A DNA stretch of 64,000 nt from Hymenobacter mellowenesis (GTDB taxonomy: Bacteria > Bacteroidota > Bacteroidia > Cytophagales > Hymenobacteraceae), in assembly GCF_030581005.1 (NCBI RefSeq), contig NZ_JAUQSX010000007.1, forward strand, positions 124,001-188,000, written 5' to 3'. Below, in pieces: positions 31,942-39,009 of the stretch. Every line of letters starts with the position of its first letter. The first letter of the stretch is position 1. A model generated the notes under the pieces. The model was not told the origin of the DNA, ran no database searches, and saw only the letters and a list, made by a program, of their open reading frames with translations. Both the position numbers and the translations under genes were made by a program.

Positions 31942-32186
31942 TAACTGGATTCACTTCCCAAGGTATTGACTTTGGACATGCACTGGCTGCCCTGAAGACA
32001 GGGAAGAAAGTAACCCGACAAATTTGGGGTGGGTACTGGAGAATGGATGCTTGCTCAGTCAGCTTCCCTGAAGGTAAGGCCCAAGACTTTACGGTTATTA
32101 TGGCCTACCTGAAAGATGGTGGAGTAGCCCCAGCTCAACCTTACCAGAGTGACCTATTGGCCACAGACTGGGTAATCCTGGATTAG
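31938..32186 (+). CDS. Tad2-like (DUF2829) protein, candidate anti-Thoeris factor
   Basis: The protein has 82 residues. FGHALAALKTGKKVTRQIWGG and the ending PAQPYQSDLLATDWVI match the DUF2829 domain. Phage Tad2 proteins of this family bind cyclic ADP-ribose-type signals made by the ThsB TIR sensor and so silence Thoeris immunity. Length and both conserved ends agree. Not every DUF2829 protein is a proven Tad2, so binding is inferred. It lies in a run of small, coupled genes. Confidence 0.75.
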   Translation: MITGFTSQGIDFGHALAALKTGKKVTRQIWGGYWRMDACSVSFPEGKAQDFTVIMAYLKDGGVAPAQPYQSDLLATDWVILD

Positions 32187-32191
32187 TAGTC

Positions 32192-32377
32192 ATGACTATT
32201 GTCCTCACCTGCTATTCCGATGGTTGGCGGGCCCAACTCAAAGACAGTAATGGAAAACTAAGGGATGCTACCACTGACGTGTACCCCACGGTGGAAGTCC
32301 TGATGGACCGGATTAAGGAGACAAAGGTCTGGTTTGACCACATGGTTGCCCACCCTACTCCCAGTCCCATCAAATGA
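32192..32377 (+). CDS. Small phage protein, unknown
   Basis: The protein has 61 residues. A beta-hairpin-like N-terminus (IVLTCYSDGWRAQLKDSNGK) is followed by a helix. It is coupled to the next gene by ATGA. No family is recognised. Confidence 0.55.
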   Translation: MTIVLTCYSDGWRAQLKDSNGKLRDATTDVYPTVEVLMDRIKETKVWFDHMVAHPTPSPIK

Positions 32378-32841
32378 GTCCAACTGACCAACTTCCCACC
32401 TTCCAAGGTCCAGCCCTCTACGGGTTCAAGTCTTCCCTCTACTTCCCTTCCCTCCTGCGTCAACAGAACTGGGTGGTGAGAGACTACGGGGCCATCAACT
32501 ACCGGGATACCCTCAACTATTCCTTCACGGGGGACACGGAAACGGAGGAAGTCCTGGTTCAAGGTCCTCATGTCATCCTTCCTGAACCCTACTGGGAAGA
32601 AGAACAGGGGTGGAAACTTCCCACTGCTGAGAAGGAATTCCTGACCCAGGCCTTCGAGGATGTAGGGGAAGAGGTCCACTTCTTCTTCCGGGGTTACCCC
32701 ACCTACCTCTATTCCCAGGAATACACCCTACTGGAACCCATCCTGCCCCTCATCCAGACCCTAACCATTGACGAAAGGGAAGGCATCCCCTACCGAAGAC
32801 TTCACCTCTATGGAATCCTCACAGACCAACCCAATACCTGA
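32374..32841 (+). CDS. Phage protein, unknown
   Basis: The protein has 155 residues, rich in aromatic and acidic residues (FSSLYFPSLL-type segments, HVILPEPYWEEEQGW). It is a probable compact alpha/beta domain. No family is recognised. Confidence 0.6.
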   Translation: MSPTDQLPTFQGPALYGFKSSLYFPSLLRQQNWVVRDYGAINYRDTLNYSFTGDTETEEVLVQGPHVILPEPYWEEEQGWKLPTAEKEFLTQAFEDVGEEVHFFFRGYPTYLYSQEYTLLEPILPLIQTLTIDEREGIPYRRLHLYGILTDQPNT

Positions 32842-33136
32842 CATTCCCCTGGGGTTTGCGTCCACCACAGAGCCTAAAAAGGCTACCCCTGACCATGTTA
32901 AGGAAGAGGAACTGGAAGAGAATGAGCCCACTGACCTGGAGTTAGTAGAGGTCTACTGTATGTCCACCAAGGCTGAATGGGAAGGGAAGGAAACCAAGGC
33001 CCGACTCCTGCACCTGGCCCTGGAAATTCCCCAACCCTTTGACGGGGACACCCTCAACACCACCCACCCCTTCTGGACCCACAAGGAATTCACTGACCTC
33101 AAGACCCATTATCACACCTTCCTGCTTTCCCTATGA
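32810..33136 (+). CDS. Acidic phage protein, unknown
   Basis: The protein has 108 residues from the ATG at 32810, overlapping the previous gene by 32 bases. A more distant in-frame start at 32768 would overlap more. A strongly acidic segment (VKEEELEENEPTDLELVEV) suggests a flexible linker or DNA mimic, which is speculative. No family is recognised. Confidence 0.52.
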   Translation: MESSQTNPIPDIPLGFASTTEPKKATPDHVKEEELEENEPTDLELVEVYCMSTKAEWEGKETKARLLHLALEIPQPFDGDTLNTTHPFWTHKEFTDLKTHYHTFLLSL

Positions 33137-33300
33137 CCCCAGAAGAACTCCTCCGGGCCATCCAAGCCACCAAGGAAGCTCTGGACAGTCTGGACTACCT
33201 CACCAGCTTCTCGGAGGGAATAGGGGCCAAAAACAAGGTCAAGAAGAAACTGGCCAAACAGTACTACCACCTCCTCATTCAACTTCCCAACCATGTCTAA
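33133..33300 (+). CDS. 55-residue helical phage protein
   Basis: The frame MTPEELLRAIQATKEALDSL continues with a basic helix (AKNKVKKKLAKQYYHLL). It is coupled by ATGA upstream and overlaps the next start by eight bases. No family is recognised. Confidence 0.58.
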   Translation: MTPEELLRAIQATKEALDSLDYLTSFSEGIGAKNKVKKKLAKQYYHLLIQLPNHV

Positions 33301-33517
33301 TACCAACCAAACCTTCTGGTCCCAGCTCCAAGGGGACACCGCCAACAAAGTCCTGTTCTGGCTCCTTAATCTGGGCCTGGTACTCAGCCTGATTCTGGCC
33401 TTCACCACGGAAGACCGGGACCAATACCTGGCCACTGCTGGGGTGTGCCTGGTGGTCCAAGCCTTTAATGTAGGGGGTACCTACTTCAACAAGGAGCGGA
33501 AAGCCCTTCGGAAGTAA
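33293..33517 (+). CDS. Small membrane protein with two TM helices, holin candidate
   Basis: The protein has 74 residues with hydrophobic helices at about 21-37 and 46-62 and a basic C-terminus (FNKERKALRK). Size and layout fit a class II holin, but many phage membrane proteins look alike and no lysis enzyme is adjacent. Confidence 0.5.
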   Translation: MSNTNQTFWSQLQGDTANKVLFWLLNLGLVLSLILAFTTEDRDQYLATAGVCLVVQAFNVGGTYFNKERKALRK

Positions 33518-33606
33518 TGGTACCCTTCCTGACTTCCCTCTGGTCCTTCTGGTATTCCCGGATGTGGATGGTGGAAGGAATCCTGTTGGTCCTGAGTGGC
33601 CTGTAA
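33517..33606 (+). CDS. 29-residue hydrophobic micro-protein
   Basis: The frame MVPFLTSLWSFWYSRMWMVE plus nine residues is coupled by TAATG to the two-TM protein and has a hydrophobic C-terminal half (GILLVLSGL). It may act with its neighbour in the membrane. This is weakly supported. Confidence 0.45.
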   Translation: MVPFLTSLWSFWYSRMWMVEGILLVLSGL

Positions 33607-33612
33607 ATACCT

Positions 33613-33748
33613 GAGGATAAAGCTCACCGGGAGAGCGGAGGGGTGTTCCCCCTCGACACACACCACTGGGGCCTGATAATTCCAGATGGGAAATGTGTAC
33701 CAAGGTCTTATCACCCTTGGGGTGCTGGTTCGACCCCAGCCTTCCTTA
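33613..33748 (+). other. tRNA-like element interrupted by about 64 bases
   Basis: The 5' part has a good D-arm (GCTC/GAGC, loop ACCGGGA) after a partial acceptor. The 3' part has a perfect T-arm (GCTGG/CCAGC, loop TTCGACC) and the other acceptor strand. GAGGG at 33638 pairs with CCCTT at 33714, giving an anticodon stem of normal length only if about 64 bases between them are removed. With that removal every arm has standard length. The acceptor pairs five of seven. Position 37 would be C, which is atypical. It could be an intron-bearing tRNA or a decayed one. Confidence 0.3.
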
Positions 33749-33752
33749 CACC

Positions 33753-34346
33753 ATGAAATACACCATCAACAAAGGGTCCTTTTCCCCAAAGGGACTCCAC
33801 CTGCCCGGGTTCGGTAAGGCATCCCCAGCCTCAAGGACCTACACTGTGAACTTTAGCCAGAGCGCCTGGTATGAGCCAAGTGAGGGGTGGAATGTAGAAA
33901 AGGACTGGAATAAGCTCTGTGGGTGGTCCATAGGCTGGCTCCCCTGGAAGGTTCCCGGCAAACCCTGGTACAAGCCTTCCTCCTGGGAACCTGCCCACCA
34001 CAAGAACTCTGTACGGGTGGGGTGGCGGGCCTCGGGAACCAAGGAAGAACCAAGGATTGAGCTGTGCCTCTACACCTATTCCCAAGGGGTAAGAACAGTG
34101 GAAACCCTCCTTCAACCCAATGGAACCCCAGAGGAGCTGTATCTGGACATGACCTATGAGCTGGAACTAGCCATTGAGGAAGGTCACATGGAAGTAGGAC
34201 TGTGTCTGGAAGGTGGTGGATACCTCACTTCCCAATCCCTCCTATTCCCTGAGGTTGAAGGTCCCTCCTATTCCCTCAAACCCTACTTCGGAGGCTCAAA
34301 CCCTGCCCCTCACACCATGACCATTGAGGTCACCCAACAATCCTAA
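33753..34346 (+). CDS. Conserved phage beta-rich protein, unknown
   Basis: The protein has 197 residues from the ATG at 33753, right after the tRNA-like element. NKLCGWSIG, HHKNSVRVGWRASG and IELCLYTYSQGVR form a pattern I recall from several large phage genomes, with no known function. It is predicted to be a beta-sandwich and is a possible minor virion or carbohydrate-binding protein. Confidence 0.6.
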   Translation: MKYTINKGSFSPKGLHLPGFGKASPASRTYTVNFSQSAWYEPSEGWNVEKDWNKLCGWSIGWLPWKVPGKPWYKPSSWEPAHHKNSVRVGWRASGTKEEPRIELCLYTYSQGVRTVETLLQPNGTPEELYLDMTYELELAIEEGHMEVGLCLEGGGYLTSQSLLFPEVEGPSYSLKPYFGGSNPAPHTMTIEVTQQS

Positions 34347-34350
34347 CCCA

Positions 34351-34611
34351 ATGACTACCACAGACCTCATCCCATTCCTGAAGGGTTACCTGGAAGGTAA
34401 AGAGACCTTGGACAGTACCCAGGTAGAATTCCTAAAGAAGACCTTGAAGGAAGTGACAACCCCTACAGTACCCATGTCGGGAATCAGGAGTGCTATCCAA
34501 CAGCCCAGTATTCTAGACCAATACCCCCAACGTCGAATAACCTTGACCCCAGGTCATAACACCTTCCAGCAGAGTTTGGCCAGTGAAAGTGCCACTGGTG
34601 TAAGTATATGA
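34351..34611 (+). CDS. Small phage protein, unknown
   Basis: The protein has 86 residues from the ATG at 34351 (context CTAACCCA-ATG). A helical N-terminal half is followed by a polar tail. It is coupled by ATGA to the next gene. No family is recognised. Confidence 0.56.
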   Translation: MTTTDLIPFLKGYLEGKETLDSTQVEFLKKTLKEVTTPTVPMSGIRSAIQQPSILDQYPQRRITLTPGHNTFQQSLASESATGVSI

Positions 34612-34964
34612 CCTTCACCTTACCCTATTCCTCACCCAAAGAGCTGGCCTCTAAATGGCTGACCCTCTTCCAAGGGGTGTTGGGAATTGGAGACAGGTCC
34701 AAGGAGCTGGTGGTGGAAGTCATTGTCCGGTACCTGGAGCTAAAGGAGAAGGTCCTGGATGAAGCCACCCTCTGGGAAGTCCTGTGGAGTGTGAAGGAGC
34801 GGAAAGGTTACCGGGAAAGGCTCAAGATGTCCTCTGCCCAGTTCACCAACCTACTCACCGACCTGAGGAAGTCCCAGATACTGGTCCAACACCCCGGCTA
34901 TGAGGCCCTGGCTCCCCAACTACTTCCCGAGAAGGAATTCAAGGTCACCTTTCACCAACAATAG
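34608..34964 (+). CDS. Phage protein, helical, possible DNA-binding
   Basis: The protein has 118 residues. The middle and C-terminal parts (MSSAQFTNLLTDLRKSQILV) look like a winged-helix recognition region. The N-terminal part is helical. A regulatory role is possible, but no family match is certain. Confidence 0.55.
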   Translation: MTFTLPYSSPKELASKWLTLFQGVLGIGDRSKELVVEVIVRYLELKEKVLDEATLWEVLWSVKERKGYRERLKMSSAQFTNLLTDLRKSQILVQHPGYEALAPQLLPEKEFKVTFHQQ

Positions 34965-34967
34965 TCC

Positions 34968-35207
34968 ATGACATTCCGGGAAATAGAAGACCAAGCGGAA
35001 GCCTTTACTTGGGGATATGACCAGCTGGACCTCTCTGTTCCCACTCTCATCATTCCCTTGGACCCAGACGAATACCACATCACCCTCGGGGAAGTCTACA
35101 ACAAGGCCTTCAACGGAATAGTGTATGATTCCCTGCCCTATACCAAACCCCACACCACCCTCATCCTGACCATGGGAGTGGAAGTAGTCTTACTCCTCAA
35201 ACGCTAG
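34968..35207 (+). CDS. Small phage protein, unknown
   Basis: The protein has 79 residues, acidic at the N-terminus and beta-rich at the C-terminus (HTTLILTMGVEVVLLLKR). Its stop TAG overlaps the next GTG start (TAGTG). No family is recognised. Confidence 0.56.
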   Translation: MTFREIEDQAEAFTWGYDQLDLSVPTLIIPLDPDEYHITLGEVYNKAFNGIVYDSLPYTKPHTTLILTMGVEVVLLLKR

Positions 35208-35404
35208 TGGAAGACTTCACCATCACCCTGGACCATTCCCAAGAAGGGGAAATCCATACCCTTTTCTTCCAAGTGGACGGGAAACCCCTGATTAAGGTGG
35301 AAGGGGAAGCCCTATCCATCTTCCAACTGGTGAGCGCAGGGAATAAATACCTCCAAGGGGAAGACTCCCAGCCCACCCAATTCCCTGACCTACACCTCAA
35401 CTAG
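35207..35404 (+). CDS. Small beta-rich phage protein, unknown
   Basis: The protein has 65 residues from a GTG start coupled to the preceding stop. DFTITLDHSQEGEIHTLFFQ suggests a beta-hairpin fold. It is coupled by TAGTG to the next gene. No family is recognised. Confidence 0.55.
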   Translation: MEDFTITLDHSQEGEIHTLFFQVDGKPLIKVEGEALSIFQLVSAGNKYLQGEDSQPTQFPDLHLN

Positions 35405-35667
35405 TGACTACCCAGGAAACCCTCATCCATTCCACTGCCCAAGCCCTTGGGTTCTCTACTTCCCAGGTGGAAAAGGTCACCCGCTCCCTGTCTTCCTACG
35501 TGGCTACCCTGATGGAAGCCGGGGAATACCAAGCCTTTCGGTGGCCCCATGTGGGGGTATGGCGGGTGAAACCCATGAGGGCCCAGAAGATGGGAATAAC
35601 CCTACCCCCCATCAAGCCCACCAAGTTCATGGCTGCCAAACTCCAAGGGAATGGACAACTGGATTAA
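35404..35667 (+). CDS. HU/IHF-like DNA-binding protein
   Basis: The protein has 87 residues from a GTG start. It begins like HU family proteins (LIHSTAQALGFSTSQVEKVTRSLSSYV), followed by EAGEYQAFRWPHVGVWRVK, which fits the beta saddle. IHF-like genes near the packaging module are a known trait of crAss-like phages. It probably bends DNA during packaging or replication. The arm tips are short, so the assignment is moderate. Confidence 0.55.
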   Translation: MTTQETLIHSTAQALGFSTSQVEKVTRSLSSYVATLMEAGEYQAFRWPHVGVWRVKPMRAQKMGITLPPIKPTKFMAAKLQGNGQLD

Positions 35668-35866
35668 GTGGGACCCCAAACACCCACCGGAAGATGACTG
35701 GTACCTGGTGGCCATTAAGGGCTATAACCGGGCTGTGGTGGCTGCCTTTGATGAGGGTGAGGGGAAGTGGTACTTCGAGCACTCAGAGTACCCCTTAGAC
35801 CTCAGAAAGCATAAACTCACCCACTATCAACCCATCCCTGACCTACCTACCAATGACCTTCCCTAA
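35651..35866 (+). CDS. DUF551-like phage protein
   Basis: The protein has 71 residues. The pattern W-x-P-x-x-P-P-E-D-x-W-Y-L-V near the start and THYQPIPDLP at the end match DUF551, a small domain common in phages with unknown function. It overlaps the HU-like gene by 17 bases. Confidence 0.7.
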   Translation: MDNWIKWDPKHPPEDDWYLVAIKGYNRAVVAAFDEGEGKWYFEHSEYPLDLRKHKLTHYQPIPDLPTNDLP

Positions 35867-36110
35867 CCTCGACAACACCTTCCTGGCTTCCCTCCAGCTC
35901 TACCGTAAACTCCGGGGTGGGAAGTGGTACCTCCGTCACTATTCCCTGGGTCCACTAATCCATACCTCAGTGCTGGACAACTTCTCCTGTGGGGAAATTA
36001 ATGACGGTTGGGAAAGCTGGGGAAGATACGGTGGGAAGTCCCCCATGTCCTACGTGGTGAAGTCTGAGGACTATACCGTGAAGTTGAATGAACAGAGCTG
36101 GTGGGTATGA
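35853..36110 (+). CDS. Small phage protein, unknown
   Basis: The protein has 85 residues, rich in Tyr, Trp and Ser, probably beta-structured. ATGA coupling joins it to the next gene. No family is recognised. Confidence 0.57.
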   Translation: MTFPNLDNTFLASLQLYRKLRGGKWYLRHYSLGPLIHTSVLDNFSCGEINDGWESWGRYGGKSPMSYVVKSEDYTVKLNEQSWWV

Positions 36111-36652
36111 GGATTGACATCAATTCCCTGGACATTGAGCAGAACTTCTGGTCCCTGTACCCGGAGTTTAAAGCCGTGGAACCATTCAAATCCCTGTACA
36201 CTAAGGACAAGGGGAAGAAGGAGGAATCCAGTAAGGTGATGTGGTTTGTGGCCCTGTGCTACCATCCCACCTCTTCCCTGTCCAAACTCCCCAAGGATGG
36301 GAAAGACGGGTCCTATTCCATTGTCAGTGAGGACTACATGGAGGATTCCGGGTTTGTTAAGAAACAGGGGAAGGTATTGGATACCCTTATTCCCCGGTTC
36401 CAGGACATCTGCCTGACCCCCATGGAAAGGCAACTGGCCATGTTTGAGGCCAAACTCAATGAGCGGGAAGGATTCCTGCGGGATACCCCCTACGATGTCA
36501 CCAACTGGGACAAACTAGACAAGGCCTTGGCGGGAACAGCCAGCATTAACACCACCTACAAGACCCTGCTGACCAAGCTCAGTCAGGAAAGTGAAGGAGG
36601 TACTACCTGGGGTGACCAGGAAGAGTCTGCCACCGAACGGGGAGACATCTAA
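36107..36652 (+). CDS. Conserved phage protein before the large terminase; small-terminase candidate
   Basis: The protein has 181 residues from the ATG at 36107. IEQNFWSLYPEFKAVEPFKSL, followed by KDKGKKEESSKVMWFVALCYHP, resembles a protein repeatedly found just upstream of terL in phages of this type. Position suggests a packaging role such as small terminase, but no helix-turn-helix is evident. A hairpin terminator lies between it and terL. Confidence 0.6.
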   Translation: MRIDINSLDIEQNFWSLYPEFKAVEPFKSLYTKDKGKKEESSKVMWFVALCYHPTSSLSKLPKDGKDGSYSIVSEDYMEDSGFVKKQGKVLDTLIPRFQDICLTPMERQLAMFEAKLNEREGFLRDTPYDVTNWDKLDKALAGTASINTTYKTLLTKLSQESEGGTTWGDQEESATERGDI

Positions 36653-36682
36653 CCACCCACTAGACTGGGACACACACTACAC

Positions 36683-36714
36683 CCCACCTGGGACTATTCC
36701 CCGGGTGGGCTTTT
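36683..36714 (+). terminator. Terminator-like hairpin abutting the terL start
   Basis: CCCACCTGG pairs with CCGGGTGGG (nine pairs) and is followed by CTTTT, and the next three bases are the terL ATG. It looks like an intrinsic terminator or attenuator, because no promoter fits between it and terL. Confidence 0.75.
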
Positions 36715-39009
36715 ATGCACACACTCCAACGTAAAGACTGGGTACTCTCTACCATACCCTCCCTCCGCCCGGGAAGTAAGGGCTACATCGACTTCTGGAA
36801 GACGGAAAAGCGGAAGTGTATTGAAGGGGTTTGGGTAAATGGGGTCTGGTGCCCTCCCCAACTCTACTTCTACCTCAACTTCTGGCACATCAAGGTGGCC
36901 GTGAGCGTGTACTCCAAGGCCAAGAAGATTCTCAAGCCCTTCTTCCGGGTGGTGGAATGGGAAATGATGTACCACTACACCGAGGCCATTGGGTTTTCGG
37001 GGTTTGAGGAAGACGAGGAATACACCTGCCACCGGGCGGTAAGGGACTTCAAGGACGGGGATACCCTCCATGAGGTCATCAGGCCTTCCTGCACCCGGAA
37101 AGACGGGTCCCTGAAGAAGTACATCCCTGCTAGGAAGTACTTGAGAATGACCCGGGACAAGGGGCTGGGAAAACCCCTGTACCTCAACACCAACCTCAAC
37201 TTTGTAGACCTTCAGAGCCGGGGTACCGGGAAGTCTTACCGTGCTTCCTGCCTGATAGCCCACAACTGGTTATTTGATGGGTACACAGACTATGATGCCT
37301 ACTTTCAGGACCAGCGGAATGGGGAAATCCAGGCCTCGGAGACCTTGGTGGGAGCCATTGACACCTTCTACTCCAAGGCCCTGCTCAACAAGGTCCAGGA
37401 AGGGCTTAAATACCTACCCGGGAAGTACGAGAGCAGTGAGGGAAGGGTAACTCCACCTCCTTTTTCCAAGAAGTACACCGGGAGTTTTGAACCCGGGGAA
37501 GCAGCCATCTCCCGGTATAAGTCCAAAAAGGCCGGGATGACAGAGTGGAAAGGGTCTGGTAGCCAGATTCTCCACCGGTCCTTCAATGACAACCCTCTAG
37601 CAGGTAACGGCTCCCGTCCAGGCAGGGCTTTCCTGGAGGAAGTGGGCTTCTTTGGTAACCTATTGGAAAGTCTGGGGGCCCTAAAGGACTGTATGTCCGA
37701 GTCCGGGGTCCTCATTGGTACCATCTACATGATGGGTACGGGTGGGGACATGACTGGTGGGGCCACGGAACAGGTCCAGGCCGTGTTCTATGACCCCGAG
37801 CAGTACAACTGTGTGGTCTTCCAGGATGAGTACGAGAATTCCCCCAAATCCCAGGGCTTTTTCCTTCCCTTCTACAAGGCTGACAACGAGTTCCTGGACA
37901 AGGAAACCGGCCTGATTGATGAGGCCAAGTCCATTGCCAAGTGTTTACGGGAAAGGGAAAGGCTGAAGAATGGCAAGGATACCACAGCCTATTCCAAGGA
38001 ATTGGAAAACCGTCCCCTGGTTCCTTCTGAGGTATTCCTCATCACCAACTCCAATAAATTCCCTATTGCCCAGCTCAAGGAACAACTGGGGTTGGTCCAG
38101 ACTTCCACCGAGTCCCATGTGAAGGGAAAACTGGGGTGGATTGTCCGAGATGGGGAGGGGAAACTGACCTTCAAACCAGACCTTACCGGTGAACTCCGGA
38201 TGCCGGGGTACCCCATCCGAAGGGGGGACAATGACAACCAGAAGTCCCGGGATGTGGAAACCGAGGGAGCTACCCACATTTGGGAACACCCCAAGCCGGG
38301 CCTGAGCTATGGCCACTATGCCTCCGGACTAGACCCCTATGAGAAGGAAGAGGCCCTGAACTCCATCTCCATTGGTTCCCTGTTTGTCATCGAGCGGGGG
38401 TGTCTGGAGAATGGAGGGTATGACCGGATTGTGGCTGAGTACACAGGTAGGCCGGACAGTGGAACCACGGAGTTCTACACCAACTGCATGAACCTGATTG
38501 AGTACTACAACTCCCATGAGTGCTTGTATGAGTCCAACGTCAACCAGTTCAAGGGATTCCTGGAGAATAGGCACAAGCTCCACCTTCTAGCCTTCACCCC
38601 GGGGGTTATCAGTAACCGGGTTAAGGACTCCAACTCTTCCTACGGGGTGTACGTGGGGAACAAGAAGGTCAAGAATGAACTCCTCCAACACGGGGATGAC
38701 TTCCTCAGGAAACAGGTCAATGGGCAGGGTAAGCTACAACTTCAGTACATCTACAGTGAGGGCCTGCTCAAGGAGCTGATAGCCTACAACGATGATGGTA
38801 ACTTTGACCGGGTAATCGCCTTTTGCTGTGCCGTTACCCAGTCAGTCCAACTGGAAACAGTAGAACTCACTCCCCAGAAAGAACAGGCCCCCAGTGTATT
38901 TGCCGGGAGGAAGTTCTTCACCAACCACACTTCCGGGTATTCTCCCCGTTCCCCATCTCCCCAGATGAGGAAGCCCCAGCACACCTTCCTACCTCCCAAT
39001 GGCCGCTAG
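36715..39009 (+). CDS. terL: Terminase large subunit
   Basis: This DNA-packaging motor ATPase and nuclease has 764 residues. The Walker A motif SRGTGKSY is at residues 168-175. A Walker B-like acidic pair occurs in RAFLEEVGFFG near 305. The C-terminal nuclease domain starts near GHYASGLDPYEKEEA (about 540), where the Asp is a metal ligand, with further acidic residues in VAEYTGRPD and CLYESN. The length and the long N-terminal extension fit the terminases of large Bacteroidota phages. Portal starts 11 bases before its stop. Confidence 0.9.
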   Translation: MHTLQRKDWVLSTIPSLRPGSKGYIDFWKTEKRKCIEGVWVNGVWCPPQLYFYLNFWHIKVAVSVYSKAKKILKPFFRVVEWEMMYHYTEAIGFSGFEEDEEYTCHRAVRDFKDGDTLHEVIRPSCTRKDGSLKKYIPARKYLRMTRDKGLGKPLYLNTNLNFVDLQSRGTGKSYRASCLIAHNWLFDGYTDYDAYFQDQRNGEIQASETLVGAIDTFYSKALLNKVQEGLKYLPGKYESSEGRVTPPPFSKKYTGSFEPGEAAISRYKSKKAGMTEWKGSGSQILHRSFNDNPLAGNGSRPGRAFLEEVGFFGNLLESLGALKDCMSESGVLIGTIYMMGTGGDMTGGATEQVQAVFYDPEQYNCVVFQDEYENSPKSQGFFLPFYKADNEFLDKETGLIDEAKSIAKCLRERERLKNGKDTTAYSKELENRPLVPSEVFLITNSNKFPIAQLKEQLGLVQTSTESHVKGKLGWIVRDGEGKLTFKPDLTGELRMPGYPIRRGDNDNQKSRDVETEGATHIWEHPKPGLSYGHYASGLDPYEKEEALNSISIGSLFVIERGCLENGGYDRIVAEYTGRPDSGTTEFYTNCMNLIEYYNSHECLYESNVNQFKGFLENRHKLHLLAFTPGVISNRVKDSNSSYGVYVGNKKVKNELLQHGDDFLRKQVNGQGKLQLQYIYSEGLLKELIAYNDDGNFDRVIAFCCAVTQSVQLETVELTPQKEQAPSVFAGRKFFTNHTSGYSPRSPSPQMRKPQHTFLPPNGR

